A stretch of 64,000 nt of DNA from Xanthomonas sp. AM6 (GTDB lineage: Bacteria > Pseudomonadota > Gammaproteobacteria > Xanthomonadales > Xanthomonadaceae): the NCBI RefSeq assembly GCF_025665335.1, contig NZ_CP106869.1, positions 381,001 to 445,000 of the forward strand, in the 5' to 3' direction. The notes under the pieces are model-generated. The model was not told the origin of the DNA and made no database searches. It saw nothing but the letters and a program-made list of their open reading frames with translations. Of the stretch, positions 54,838-62,043 are shown piece after piece; position 1 is the first letter of the stretch, and the number at the start of each line of letters is the position of its first letter. Made by a program: the position numbers and the translations under genes.

Positions 54838-55221
54838 GCCATTGCTACGACCCGCGAATGCGAGGGCCACAGGCACCACCGACTCTTGAATGGAGTCTGC
54901 CCCAGCAATAGCAGCAGAGCAAATGCCGTGCAGTTCGGCCAGCTGGTGCACCGGTAGCGCAGAACGGTCTGCAGCATGTAGAAGACTGACCAAGAGATCA
55001 CCGGGGTAAAGCTCTGCCGCGACCAATGGCTGGTTAGCCAATGCCTCAAGAGCGATGGGTACAGTGTGGGAAAGCGCAACAGTTTGACGAAGGCAAAATG
55101 CAATCTCACCCAAGCTCAACGACGAGAGCGACCTTTCCCGAAGCGAAAGGACTCGGTCACTAACGCCAGAACCGAAGTCAGGGCGCTCATCTAATGTTGG
55201 ATCTGCCTCAATCAATCTCAT
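54832..55221 (-). CDS. CdiI-like immunity protein (first cassette)
   Basis: A 129-residue protein. SLSSLSLGEIAFCLRQTVALSHTVPIALEALANQPLVAAELYPGDLLVSLLH follows the pattern of the contact-dependent growth inhibition immunity family (GQxIGLPYLVPLALE...NPLAEGDFYPGDLL in relatives). It is the cassette closest to attI and probably the best expressed. Its ATG is four bases after the attI junction. No cdiA or cdiB gene is in the window. Confidence 0.72.
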   Translation of the reverse strand: MRLIEADPTLDERPDFGSGVSDRVLSLRERSLSSLSLGEIAFCLRQTVALSHTVPIALEALANQPLVAAELYPGDLLVSLLHAADRSALPVHQLAELHGICSAAIAGADSIQESVVPVALAFAGRSNGT

Positions 55222-55390
55222 GGCACCTAACTACTATTTGACCGCCTAAAAGCGGTGATGCGCCAAGTATCCGCCAACGCCAGGCGTCTGCAAAGAGGGG
55301 AATTCCTACGCTGCATCAATGACTTGCCGGATGGTGGCCGCGGCTCCGTACGTCAATGCTGGCTGCGTTATCCGACTTTCGAGCTGGCGT
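55222..55390 (-). other. attI region and integrase/cassette promoter space
   Basis: 169 bp between the first cassette gene and intI. The junction ACCTAAC (55225-55231; GTTAGGT on the minus strand) marks the attI/cassette boundary. A small hairpin ACCGC-CTAAAA-GCGGT lies at 55241-55256. The cassette promoter is expected here. Confidence 0.7.
55266..55293 (-). promoter_or_regulatory. Candidate cassette promoter Pc
   Basis: On the minus strand TTGCAG (55288-55293) and GATACT (55266-55271) are 16 bp apart, pointing into the array. Both hexamers are weak matches. Confidence 0.3.
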
Positions 55391-55908
55391 ATGAGTTACA
55401 CCCGTGAAGATGAAGGCGTAACGGCGCATCCACCGCCGAGGTTGCCGGAGCAGGTGCGTGGCCGGTTGCGGCTTCGGCATTACAGCCTGCGCACCGAGCA
55501 GGCGTATGTTGGCTGGATACGGCGCTTCATCCTGGCCAACGGCAAGCGGCATGCAGCGCGGATGGGCCAGGCCGAGGTCGAAGCGTTCCTGACCAGTCTG
55601 GCGACCCAGCGGCAGGTCTCGGCCGGAACGCAGAATCAGGCGCTGGCGGCGCTGTTGTTCCTTTATCGTGATGTTCTGGGTGTGGAACTGCCCTGGATGG
55701 AGAATCTGGTGCGAGCCAAGCGACCGCGGCGGATTCCGGTGGTGCTCTCGGTCGAGGAGGTCGCGCGCTTGCTGGTCGCCATGGAGGGGCCTTGCTGGCT
55801 GATGGCCGGGTTGCTCTACGGCAGCGGCATGCGGCTGCTGGAATGCCTGCGATTGCGGATCAAGGATGTGGACATGGTTCGCGGCGAGATCGTGGTGCGC
55901 GACGTGCG
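55391..55908 (+). pseudogene. intI: Integron integrase, truncated
   Basis: The ATG at 55391 opens a tyrosine recombinase of the IntI type: the N-terminal SAM-like domain (LRLRHYSLRTEQAYVGWIRRFILAN...) and the start of the catalytic domain with box I, YGSGMRLLECLRLRIKDVD and catalytic Arg148. After RGEIVVRD (about residue 171) homology stops. The IntI-specific patch, His-x-x-Arg box and nucleophile Tyr, about 150 residues, are missing. The open frame continues only as antisense of ilvD. The enzyme cannot be active. Confidence 0.92.
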
Positions 55909-55917
55909 ATGCCGGAA

Positions 55918-55955
55918 TGCCATGAAGACCGCGGGAACCCACGGTCTTCATGGCA
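55918..55955. terminator. Hairpin between intI remnant and ilvD
   Basis: A 14-bp perfect inverted repeat, TGCCATGAAGACCG / CGGTCTTCATGGCA, with a 10-base loop, starting 5 bp after the ilvD stop. There is no T-run, so termination is only one possibility; it may also mark the deletion point of intI. Confidence 0.55.
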
Positions 55956-55960
55956 ATGCC

Positions 55961-57799
55961 TCAACCGTCCAACATCGCCTTGTCGCGCACCGCGCCCTTG
56001 TCCGCGCTGGTCGCCAGCAGCGCGTACGCCTTCAGTGCGGTGGTGACCTTGCGCGGGCGCACTTCGACCGGCTTCCAGCCTTGCGCGTCCTGCGCGGCGC
56101 GGCGGGCGGCCAGTTCGGCGTCGTCGACCAGCAGGTTGATGCTGCGGTTGGGGATGTCGATCAGGATCCTGTCGCCGTCGCGGACCAGGCCGATGGCGCC
56201 GCCGGCGGCGGCTTCCGGCGAGGCATGGCCGATCGACAGGCCGGAGGTGCCGCCGGAGAAACGGCCGTCGGTGAGCAGGGCGCATTGCTTGCCCAGGCCC
56301 TTGGATTTCAGATACGAGGTCGGGTACAGCATCTCCTGCATGCCGGGGCCGCCCTTGGGGCCTTCGTAGCGGATCACCACCACGTCGCCGGCCTTCACTT
56401 CGTCGGCCAGGATGCCTTTGACCGCCGCATCCTGGCTCTCGAACACCTTGGCGTTGCCTTCGAACACGTGGATCGATTCGTCCACGCCGGCGGTCTTGAC
56501 CACGCAGCCGTCGAGGGCGATGTTGCCGTACAGCACCGCCAACCCGCCTTCCTGAGAATAGGCATGGGCGACATCGCGGATGCAGCCGGCGGCGCGGTCG
56601 GCGTCCAGCGTCGGCCAGCGCGTGGCCTGGCTGAAGGCGACCTGGGTGGGGATGCCGGCCGGGCCGGCCTTGTAGAACGTGTGCACGGCGTCGTCGTCGG
56701 TCTGGGTGACGTCCCATTGCGCGATGGCGTCGGCGAGGGTGCGGCTGTGCACGGTGGGCTGGTCGGTATGCAGCAGGCCGCCGCGCGCCAGTTCGCCGAG
56801 GATGGAGACGATGCCGCCGGCGCGGTGCACGTCCTCGATGTGATACTTCTGCACGTTGGGCGCGACCTTGCACAGCTGCGGCACGCGCCGCGACAGGCGG
56901 TCGATGTCGCGCAAGGTGAACGGCACTTCGCCTTCCTGCGCGGCGGCGAGCAGGTGCAGGATGGTGTTGGTGGAGCCGCCCATCGCGATGTCCAGGGTCA
57001 TCGCGTTCTCGAATGCTTCGAAGGTGGCGATGCCGCGCGGCAGCGCGGTCGGGTCCTCGGCGCCGTACCAGCGGTGGCACAGTTCCACCGCGGTGCGCCC
57101 GGCCTTCAGGAACAGCTGCTCGCGGTCGGCGTGGGTGGCCAGCACGGTGCCGTTGCCCGGCAGCGCCAGGCCCAGCGCCTCGGTCAGGCAGTTCATCGAG
57201 TTGGCGGTGAACATGCCCGAGCACGAGCCGCAGGTGGGGCAGGCGCTGCGTTCGAACGCGGCGACCTTCTCGTCGGAGGCGCTGTCGTCGGCGGCGATCA
57301 CCATCGCGTCGATCAGGTCCAGGTTGTGGTCGGCGAGCTTGGTCTTGCCCGCTTCCATCGGCCCGCCGGACACGAACACGGTGGGGATGTTGAGGCGCAG
57401 CGCGGCCATCAGCATGCCGGGGGTGATCTTGTCGCAGTTGGAGATGCATACCAGCGCGTCGGCGCAGTGCGCGTTGACCATGTACTCCACCGAGTCGGCG
57501 ATGATCTCGCGGCTGGGCAGCGAGTACAGCATGCCGTCGTGGCCCATGGCGATGCCGTCGTCCACGGCGATGGTGTCGAACTCCTTGGCCACGCCGCCGA
57601 CGCGCTCGATCTCGCGCGCGACCAGCTGGCCGAGATCCTTCAGGTGCACGTGGCCGGGCACGAACTGGGTGAAGGAGTTGGCGATGGCGATGATCGGCTT
57701 GTGGAAGTCCGCGTCCTGCATGCCGGTGGCGCGCCACAGCGCGCGCGCGCCGGCCATGTTGCGGCCGTGGGTGGAGGTCTTGGAGCGATAGTCGGGCAT
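55961..57799 (-). CDS. ilvD: Dihydroxy-acid dehydratase
   Basis: A 612-residue iron-sulfur enzyme converting 2,3-dihydroxy-isovalerate and its homologue to 2-oxo acids in branched-chain amino-acid synthesis. [29 protein letters not shown] with cluster Cys, and the C-terminal [18 protein letters not shown] are the family hallmarks. It is the conserved anchor of the Xanthomonas integron. The ATG at 57799 gives the usual length. Confidence 0.96.
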   Translation of the reverse strand: MPDYRSKTSTHGRNMAGARALWRATGMQDADFHKPIIAIANSFTQFVPGHVHLKDLGQLVAREIERVGGVAKEFDTIAVDDGIAMGHDGMLYSLPSREIIADSVEYMVNAHCADALVCISNCDKITPGMLMAALRLNIPTVFVSGGPMEAGKTKLADHNLDLIDAMVIAADDSASDEKVAAFERSACPTCGSCSGMFTANSMNCLTEALGLALPGNGTVLATHADREQLFLKAGRTAVELCHRWYGAEDPTALPRGIATFEAFENAMTLDIAMGGSTNTILHLLAAAQEGEVPFTLRDIDRLSRRVPQLCKVAPNVQKYHIEDVHRAGGIVSILGELARGGLLHTDQPTVHSRTLADAIAQWDVTQTDDDAVHTFYKAGPAGIPTQVAFSQATRWPTLDADRAAGCIRDVAHAYSQEGGLAVLYGNIALDGCVVKTAGVDESIHVFEGNAKVFESQDAAVKGILADEVKAGDVVVIRYEGPKGGPGMQEMLYPTSYLKSKGLGKQCALLTDGRFSGGTSGLSIGHASPEAAAGGAIGLVRDGDRILIDIPNRSINLLVDDAELAARRAAQDAQGWKPVEVRPRKVTTALKAYALLATSADKGAVRDKAMLDG

Positions 57800-58091
57800 G
57801 GGGGGCGTCGTGCGGTCGAAGGCGGGCGGAGTGCTGGCGGAAGCGGTCGGCCGGGCGGGGCGCAAAGGGTTGCAGTCGCAACCTTTTTCGCCTCGTGCGG
57901 GGCCATTCGTCACGTTATCACGCGGCCTGCGCGGCTGCCTTGCCGGCGATGAACCGGCAAGGCGCGCGGGCCGCGCAGAGGGCGCCGCGGCGATGGGGCG
58001 GTGCGGACGACCGCGCAATGCGCGGCGCTGGCGATTTCCGTCGCCGGCCGGAACCAGGCATCATGCCGGTCTGTCGTCCGGGAGGGCACCG

Positions 58092-58637
58092 ATGAAGCGA
58101 TCCAAGAAGGCCGCGCTGCTGCTGATGGGCACCGCGCCGCTGCTGTTCACCGCCTGCGAGCGCGAGGCCAAGACCCAGACCCAGGAGGGGCTGTACACCT
58201 CGGTGGAGGCCTGCGCGGAGCAGACCCACGACATCACCACCTGCCGCGAGGCGTTCAAGCAGGCGCAGCAGCAGTCGGCCGAGCAGGGTCCCAAGTACGC
58301 CAGCCGCGAGCAGTGCGCGCAGGAGTATTCCGCCGAGCGCTGCGTGGAGCAGCGCGACAGCCAGGGGCATTCGTTCATCGGCCCGCTGATGACCGGTTTC
58401 TTCCTGTCGCAGATGCTCAACGGCAACCGCATGGCCGGCTTCAACGCCGCGCCCGCCTACCAGGACCGGCAGAGCCAGTGGCAGCGCCCGGCCAGCGGCG
58501 CCGGCGCCGGCGCGGCCACCAGCCTGCGCGGCAACCAGACCATGACCCATATCGGCGCCACGCCGAACCGCGCGGTCACCGTCAGCCGCGGCGGCTTCGG
58601 CAGCTCCAGCGGCGCGCGCGGCAGTTTCGGCGGCTGA
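58092..58637 (+). CDS. ygiB: YgiB-like (DUF1190/UPF0441) lipoprotein
   Basis: A 181-residue protein with the lipobox MKRSKKAALLLMGTAPLLFTAC. It contains YTSVEACAEQTHDITTCREAFKQAQQ and KYASREQCAQEYSAERC, paired-Cys elements of DUF1190, then a Gly/Ser-rich tail (SRGGFGSSSGARGSFGG). In E. coli ygiB lies directly before ygiC, as here. Its precise role is unknown. Confidence 0.88.
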   Translation: MKRSKKAALLLMGTAPLLFTACEREAKTQTQEGLYTSVEACAEQTHDITTCREAFKQAQQQSAEQGPKYASREQCAQEYSAERCVEQRDSQGHSFIGPLMTGFFLSQMLNGNRMAGFNAAPAYQDRQSQWQRPASGAGAGAATSLRGNQTMTHIGATPNRAVTVSRGGFGSSSGARGSFGG

Positions 58638-58671
58638 TCGCCGCAGAGCAATTCCGAATCAAGGCAAGCAC

Positions 58672-59853
58672 ATGCAACGCATCGCGATCGTCGAACGCGG
58701 CGACTGGCGCGCGCAGGCCGCCGAGTGCGGTTTCCGTTTCCATACCATCGACGGCGAGCGCTACTGGGACGAACGCGCCTACTACGCGTTCACCTTGCGC
58801 CAGATCGAGCGCGACCTGGAGGATCCCAGCGCCGAGCTGCACCAGATGGCGATGGGGCTGGTCGAGGAGATCGTCGCCAGCGAGGCGCTGATGCAGCGGC
58901 TGGCGATCCCGCCGGCGTTCCGCGACTGGATCGCCGAGAGCTGGCGTCGCCGCGATCCGCACCTGTACGGGCGCCTGGACCTGGCCTACGACGGCACCGG
59001 CCCGGCCAAGCTGTACGAGCTGAACTACGACACGCCGACGTCGCTGTTCGAGTCGGCGTTCTTCCAGTGGCAGTGGCTGGAAGACCAGCGCGCGCAGGGC
59101 CGCCTGGCGCGCGACGCCGACCAGTTCAATTCGGTCCACGAAACGCTGGTGGCGCGCTTCGCCGAACTGGCGGCGCAGTTGCCGCCGCCGCTGTACTTTG
59201 CCGCGGTGCGCGATTCAGAGGAAGACCAGGGCACGGTCGCCTACCTGCGCGACTGCGCGGCGCAGGCCGGCCTGTTCGGCGAGGCGATCGCGATCGAGGA
59301 CATCGGCCTGTCCGAGGACGGGCGCTATACCGACCTGGACGACGTGGTGATCGGCGCGCTGTTCAAGCTGTATCCGCTGGAGGACCTGTTCGCCGAGCGC
59401 TTCGGCCAGGCGCTGCCGGGCTCGGGCCTGCGCCTGCTGGAGCCGCCGTGGAAGGCGCTGCTGAGCAACAAGGGCATCCTGCCGCTGCTGTGGGAGCGCC
59501 ATCGCGGCCATCCCAACCTGCTGCCGGCCGCGTTCGACGACGGCGCCGCGCTGGCGCCGGGCTGGGTGCGCAAGCCGCTGCATTCGCGCGAGGGCGCCAA
59601 CATCGCCCTGCATCTGGCCGACGGCCGCATGCTGGAGAGCGATGGTCCCTACCAGGGGCCATGCATCGTGCAGCAGGCGCATCCGCTGCCGGCGTTCGAT
59701 GGCCGCTATCCGATGGTCGGCAGCTGGATCGTCGGCGACACCGCGTGCGGCATCGGCATCCGCGAAGACGACGGCCCGATCACCCGCGACAGCGCGCGCT
59801 TCGTGCCGCATGCGATCGTGGAGGAAGGGCGGCCGGGCGTGTTGTATGCCTGA
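58672..59853 (+). CDS. ygiC: Glutathionylspermidine synthase-like ATP-grasp protein YgiC
   Basis: A 393-residue ATP-grasp protein of the glutathionylspermidine synthase family. LYELNYDTPTSLFESAFFQWQW, LFKLYPLEDLF, LEPPWKALLSNKGILPLLW and KPLHSREGANI are the conserved blocks, covering ATP and metal binding. E. coli YgiC is reported to lack glutathionylspermidine synthase activity, so the reaction here is uncertain. It follows ygiB by 34 bp. Confidence 0.92.
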   Translation: MQRIAIVERGDWRAQAAECGFRFHTIDGERYWDERAYYAFTLRQIERDLEDPSAELHQMAMGLVEEIVASEALMQRLAIPPAFRDWIAESWRRRDPHLYGRLDLAYDGTGPAKLYELNYDTPTSLFESAFFQWQWLEDQRAQGRLARDADQFNSVHETLVARFAELAAQLPPPLYFAAVRDSEEDQGTVAYLRDCAAQAGLFGEAIAIEDIGLSEDGRYTDLDDVVIGALFKLYPLEDLFAERFGQALPGSGLRLLEPPWKALLSNKGILPLLWERHRGHPNLLPAAFDDGAALAPGWVRKPLHSREGANIALHLADGRMLESDGPYQGPCIVQQAHPLPAFDGRYPMVGSWIVGDTACGIGIREDDGPITRDSARFVPHAIVEEGRPGVLYA

Positions 59854-60018
59854 GGGGCGAGAGGCCGCGTAGCCGCGCGCCGGCCGACGGATCGTCAGCT
59901 GTCGCCGAAACGGCCCAGGCACGGTGATGGCGATCGTGATCGCGAACGGTTGCGGCTGCCGCACAGCAGCACAGCGCGCTGGTTTACTGTAGCGGTCCAA
60001 TCCATGCAGGGCCATGCC
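59854..60018. other. Start of the ygiC/PstS-like intergenic region
   Basis: The 561-bp gap 59854-60414 holds a broken small ORF (60019-60207) and a terminator (60354-60384); otherwise nothing was recognised. Confidence 0.5.
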
Positions 60019-60207
60019 ATGGAACGCCAGTCGATCGCGCACCGGTTGCAGGAGCTCAGGGACGAGCGCCGCGCCGGCGATACGCAGCTGCGGCAACTGG
60101 ATGCGCGCAGGAGCGAACTGCAGTAAACGCTGCTGCGGATCGATGGCGCGATCCAGGTGCTGGAGGAGCTTCTGCGCGACCAGGAGGATCCGCCGGCTAC
60201 GGCGTAG
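60019..60207 (+). pseudogene. Small coiled-coil protein with an internal stop
   Basis: The frame MERQSIAHRLQELRDERRAG...RRSELQ ends in TAA at 60124-60126, and reading continues in the same phase as TLLRIDGAIQVLEELLRDQE to a stop at 60207. Both halves are charged helical sequence of the same type, so a GAA to TAA change is the simplest view. Intact length would be 62 residues. Confidence 0.6.
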
Positions 60208-60353
60208 CGGCCTTCGGCGCGTTGCGGGTGGTGCCGATCTCGCCCGGCGAGGCCTGCAGCGATGTGCGCATGCAAGCGATGGCGATGGCGATCCGAGATG
60301 CGGATCGCATCGTGCCGTGTCGATCGCTGCGCCGGATGCAGCGTCCAGACAAT

Positions 60354-60384
60354 GAAAAACCGGCGGGCATCGCTGCCCGCCGGT
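60354..60384 (-). terminator. Rho-independent terminator after the PstS-like gene
   Basis: On the minus strand ACCGGCGGGC / GCCCGCCGGT around AGCGAT is followed by a T-run, 31 bp after the stop of 60415-61722. Confidence 0.85.
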
Positions 60385-60414
60385 CGAATGCTATCCTGGC
60401 TTGAAGCGTTGCGG

Positions 60415-61722
60415 TTACTGCACGCAGGTGTTGACCGTGTTCTGCGCCGAAGCGGTGATGCCGCCCAGGTAGGCGAAACCTTGCGGCAGCGCCGGACGGG
60501 TGCTGGTGTTGTAGAAGATGTTGAACAGGTCCTTGACCGCCTGCACGTGCGCGGCGCTGCCGTTGCCGCTGGTGAAGCCGGCCAGGTAGGTGATCGCGGC
60601 GATCGGGTAGGCGTTGGTGATGGCGGCGGTCGGGTTCACCAGGCGCACGCAGTTCTTCACCGCCGTGGTGCCGCTGCCCGGCACGGTGTTGACGGTCGCG
60701 CCGTCGAGCACGCGGCCGCTCAGCAGCGCAGCGGCGGCCAGGGTCACCGGAACCGGATTGCCGCTGGAATCGCGGCCGAAGTTCTTCGGGTCGAAGCCGG
60801 CCACGGTCGCGTACTTCGCCGACTGCAGCAGCACTTCGCCGACGTCGGCGTAGCCCAGCGCGTTGCTGTTGGTGACGCGCACCGAGGTGACCACGCCGTT
60901 GTTGCCGCTGGCGCCGATCGCGCGCGAGCCGTACACGGTGCTGACGCCGCCCGGCAGCGCGGAGTCGAAGGTCTGGTTCGGGGCGAAGACGAAGCCGGAC
61001 GGCACGTTGCTGGTGCCGTTGCAGGTGCGCGCCAGGTAGCTGGTGAAAGCGAACGTGGTGCCGCTGCCGTCGGTGCGGTAGACGATCTTGATCGGACCGG
61101 TGGTGCCGCTGCCGGACACGCTGCTCCAGTCGCTGACCAGGCCGGAATAGACCTGGCAGACCTGGGCGGCGGTCAGGTTGAAGCTGGTGGCCGGGGTGCT
61201 CTGCGCCAGCGCGATCGCGCCGGCCAGGGTCGGAACCTGCACGACGCCGACGCGGCTGGCGGCGTTGCCGCCGCTCAGGAACGCGTTGTAGTCGGCGGTG
61301 CTGTACGGCGCGTCGGTGGCGATGAAGTCCGGGGCGGCAGCGGCGGCGCTGAAGCCCAGCGGCGAGACGCTGAAGTCCCGGCAGGGCTGGTTGGCGGCGG
61401 GGTTGCCGGCCAGGACATTCTTGCCGAAGCCGCTGCCGGTCTGGCAATACGACACCTTGTTGGTGCTGGCGTTGCTGTAGGTCAGGAACACCGAGCCGGT
61501 GCCCAGGGTCGCGGTGGTGAAGCCGGTGCCGGCGGTGTTGCCGGCATTGGTCGACAGGCGCGCGTTCGGGGTCACGCCGGTGTAGGTGTTGCCGACATAC
61601 GGCTGCGCCGGGAAGGTGGCGCCGCCGCCGTAGAGGTTCTCGGCCGCCATGGCCGAACCGGTGGACAGGGCCGCGGCCGCAATGGCGATCGCGCTGATAC
61701 GGGAAATATGAAGGTTAAGCAC
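60415..61722 (-). CDS. PstS-like secreted substrate-binding protein
   Basis: A 435-residue exported protein: signal peptide MLNLHISRISAIAIAAAALSTGSAMA, then ENLYGGGATFPAQPY, YRTDGSGTTFAFTSYL and VTNSNALGYADVGE, motifs of the PstS phosphate-binding family (the DGSGTT loop binds the anion). It is longer than E. coli PstS and no pst transport genes are next to it, so it may serve outside the ABC system, as secreted DING/PstS-like proteins do. It lies downstream of an adhesin gene on the same strand. Confidence 0.83.
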   Translation of the reverse strand: MLNLHISRISAIAIAAAALSTGSAMAAENLYGGGATFPAQPYVGNTYTGVTPNARLSTNAGNTAGTGFTTATLGTGSVFLTYSNASTNKVSYCQTGSGFGKNVLAGNPAANQPCRDFSVSPLGFSAAAAAPDFIATDAPYSTADYNAFLSGGNAASRVGVVQVPTLAGAIALAQSTPATSFNLTAAQVCQVYSGLVSDWSSVSGSGTTGPIKIVYRTDGSGTTFAFTSYLARTCNGTSNVPSGFVFAPNQTFDSALPGGVSTVYGSRAIGASGNNGVVTSVRVTNSNALGYADVGEVLLQSAKYATVAGFDPKNFGRDSSGNPVPVTLAAAALLSGRVLDGATVNTVPGSGTTAVKNCVRLVNPTAAITNAYPIAAITYLAGFTSGNGSAAHVQAVKDLFNIFYNTSTRPALPQGFAYLGGITASAQNTVNTCVQ

Positions 61723-62043
61723 TTGCCTCTCTCCTTGGTGAGAAAACGACGGAATGAATCCGGGGGAATTCTTTACCTGTAGCGTGCTGGCGCCATCGAC
61801 TGGCGCCGAGAAAGGTTGCGCTTGGCAGATGATGTTGCGGCGACATTCGTTGGAACGTTTTTTTACCTGTGATGCGCAGTCCGGATCGGGCCGTTATTAA
61901 TGTCGCTGACATAATAAAACGACCGAAAAATAACGATTAACTCAGGGATTTTCCCGCGGGCGTAAGCGTGTCTACGAGATGCGCCATTTTCCGCATGCCG
62001 CGGCAGCGCGGAGGCGCTGGCCGCGGCCTGCGTCGCCGCAGTG
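61723..62043. other. Promoter region of the PstS-like gene
   Basis: 321 bp, clearly AT-richer than the surroundings. It contains a near-perfect palindrome at 61894-61917 and a run of seven T near 61858-61864. No Pho box could be identified with confidence. Confidence 0.45.
61894..61917. promoter_or_regulatory. Palindromic operator candidate
   Basis: TTATTAATGTC and GACATAATAA flank GCT; the arms differ by one base. The site is about 172 bp upstream of the PstS-like start. Confidence 0.4.

Larger units (their letters stand above)
49257..55908 (-). mobile_element. Chromosomal (ilvD-linked) integron with a cassette array
   Basis: Fourteen attC or attC-like sites alternate with short minus-strand genes; eleven attC are 60 bp with the common core CCGCGAAGCGG. 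The array starts at attI near 55231 and decays towards 49.3 kb, where the sites become degenerate. The integrase gene on the opposite strand is truncated beside ilvD. Gene content, lower GC than the flanks, and site uniformity fit the Xanthomonas chromosomal integron known at this locus. Confidence 0.93.

Noticed and set aside
49257..55231. CRISPR-like reading of the regularly spaced repeats
   Set aside because: Repeats are 60 bp palindromic attC sites separated by 220-490 bp of coding sequence, not short repeats with 30-40 bp spacers, and no cas genes are present.
55909..57952. Continuation of the intI reading frame for another 680 codons across ilvD
   Set aside because: It is the antisense of ilvD, with Ala/Gly/Val/His/Arg/Asp bias and no recombinase motifs; IntI similarity ends near 55908.
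59960..60355. Plus-strand frame 60014-60355
   Set aside because: It overlaps the coiled-coil ORF in another phase and has no features; the charged-helix frame from 60019 is more convincing despite its stop.
61894..61917. Pho box upstream of the PstS-like gene
   Set aside because: CTGACATAATA superficially recalls the CTGTCATA repeat, but no 11-bp direct repeat of the right form exists; the site is a palindrome instead.
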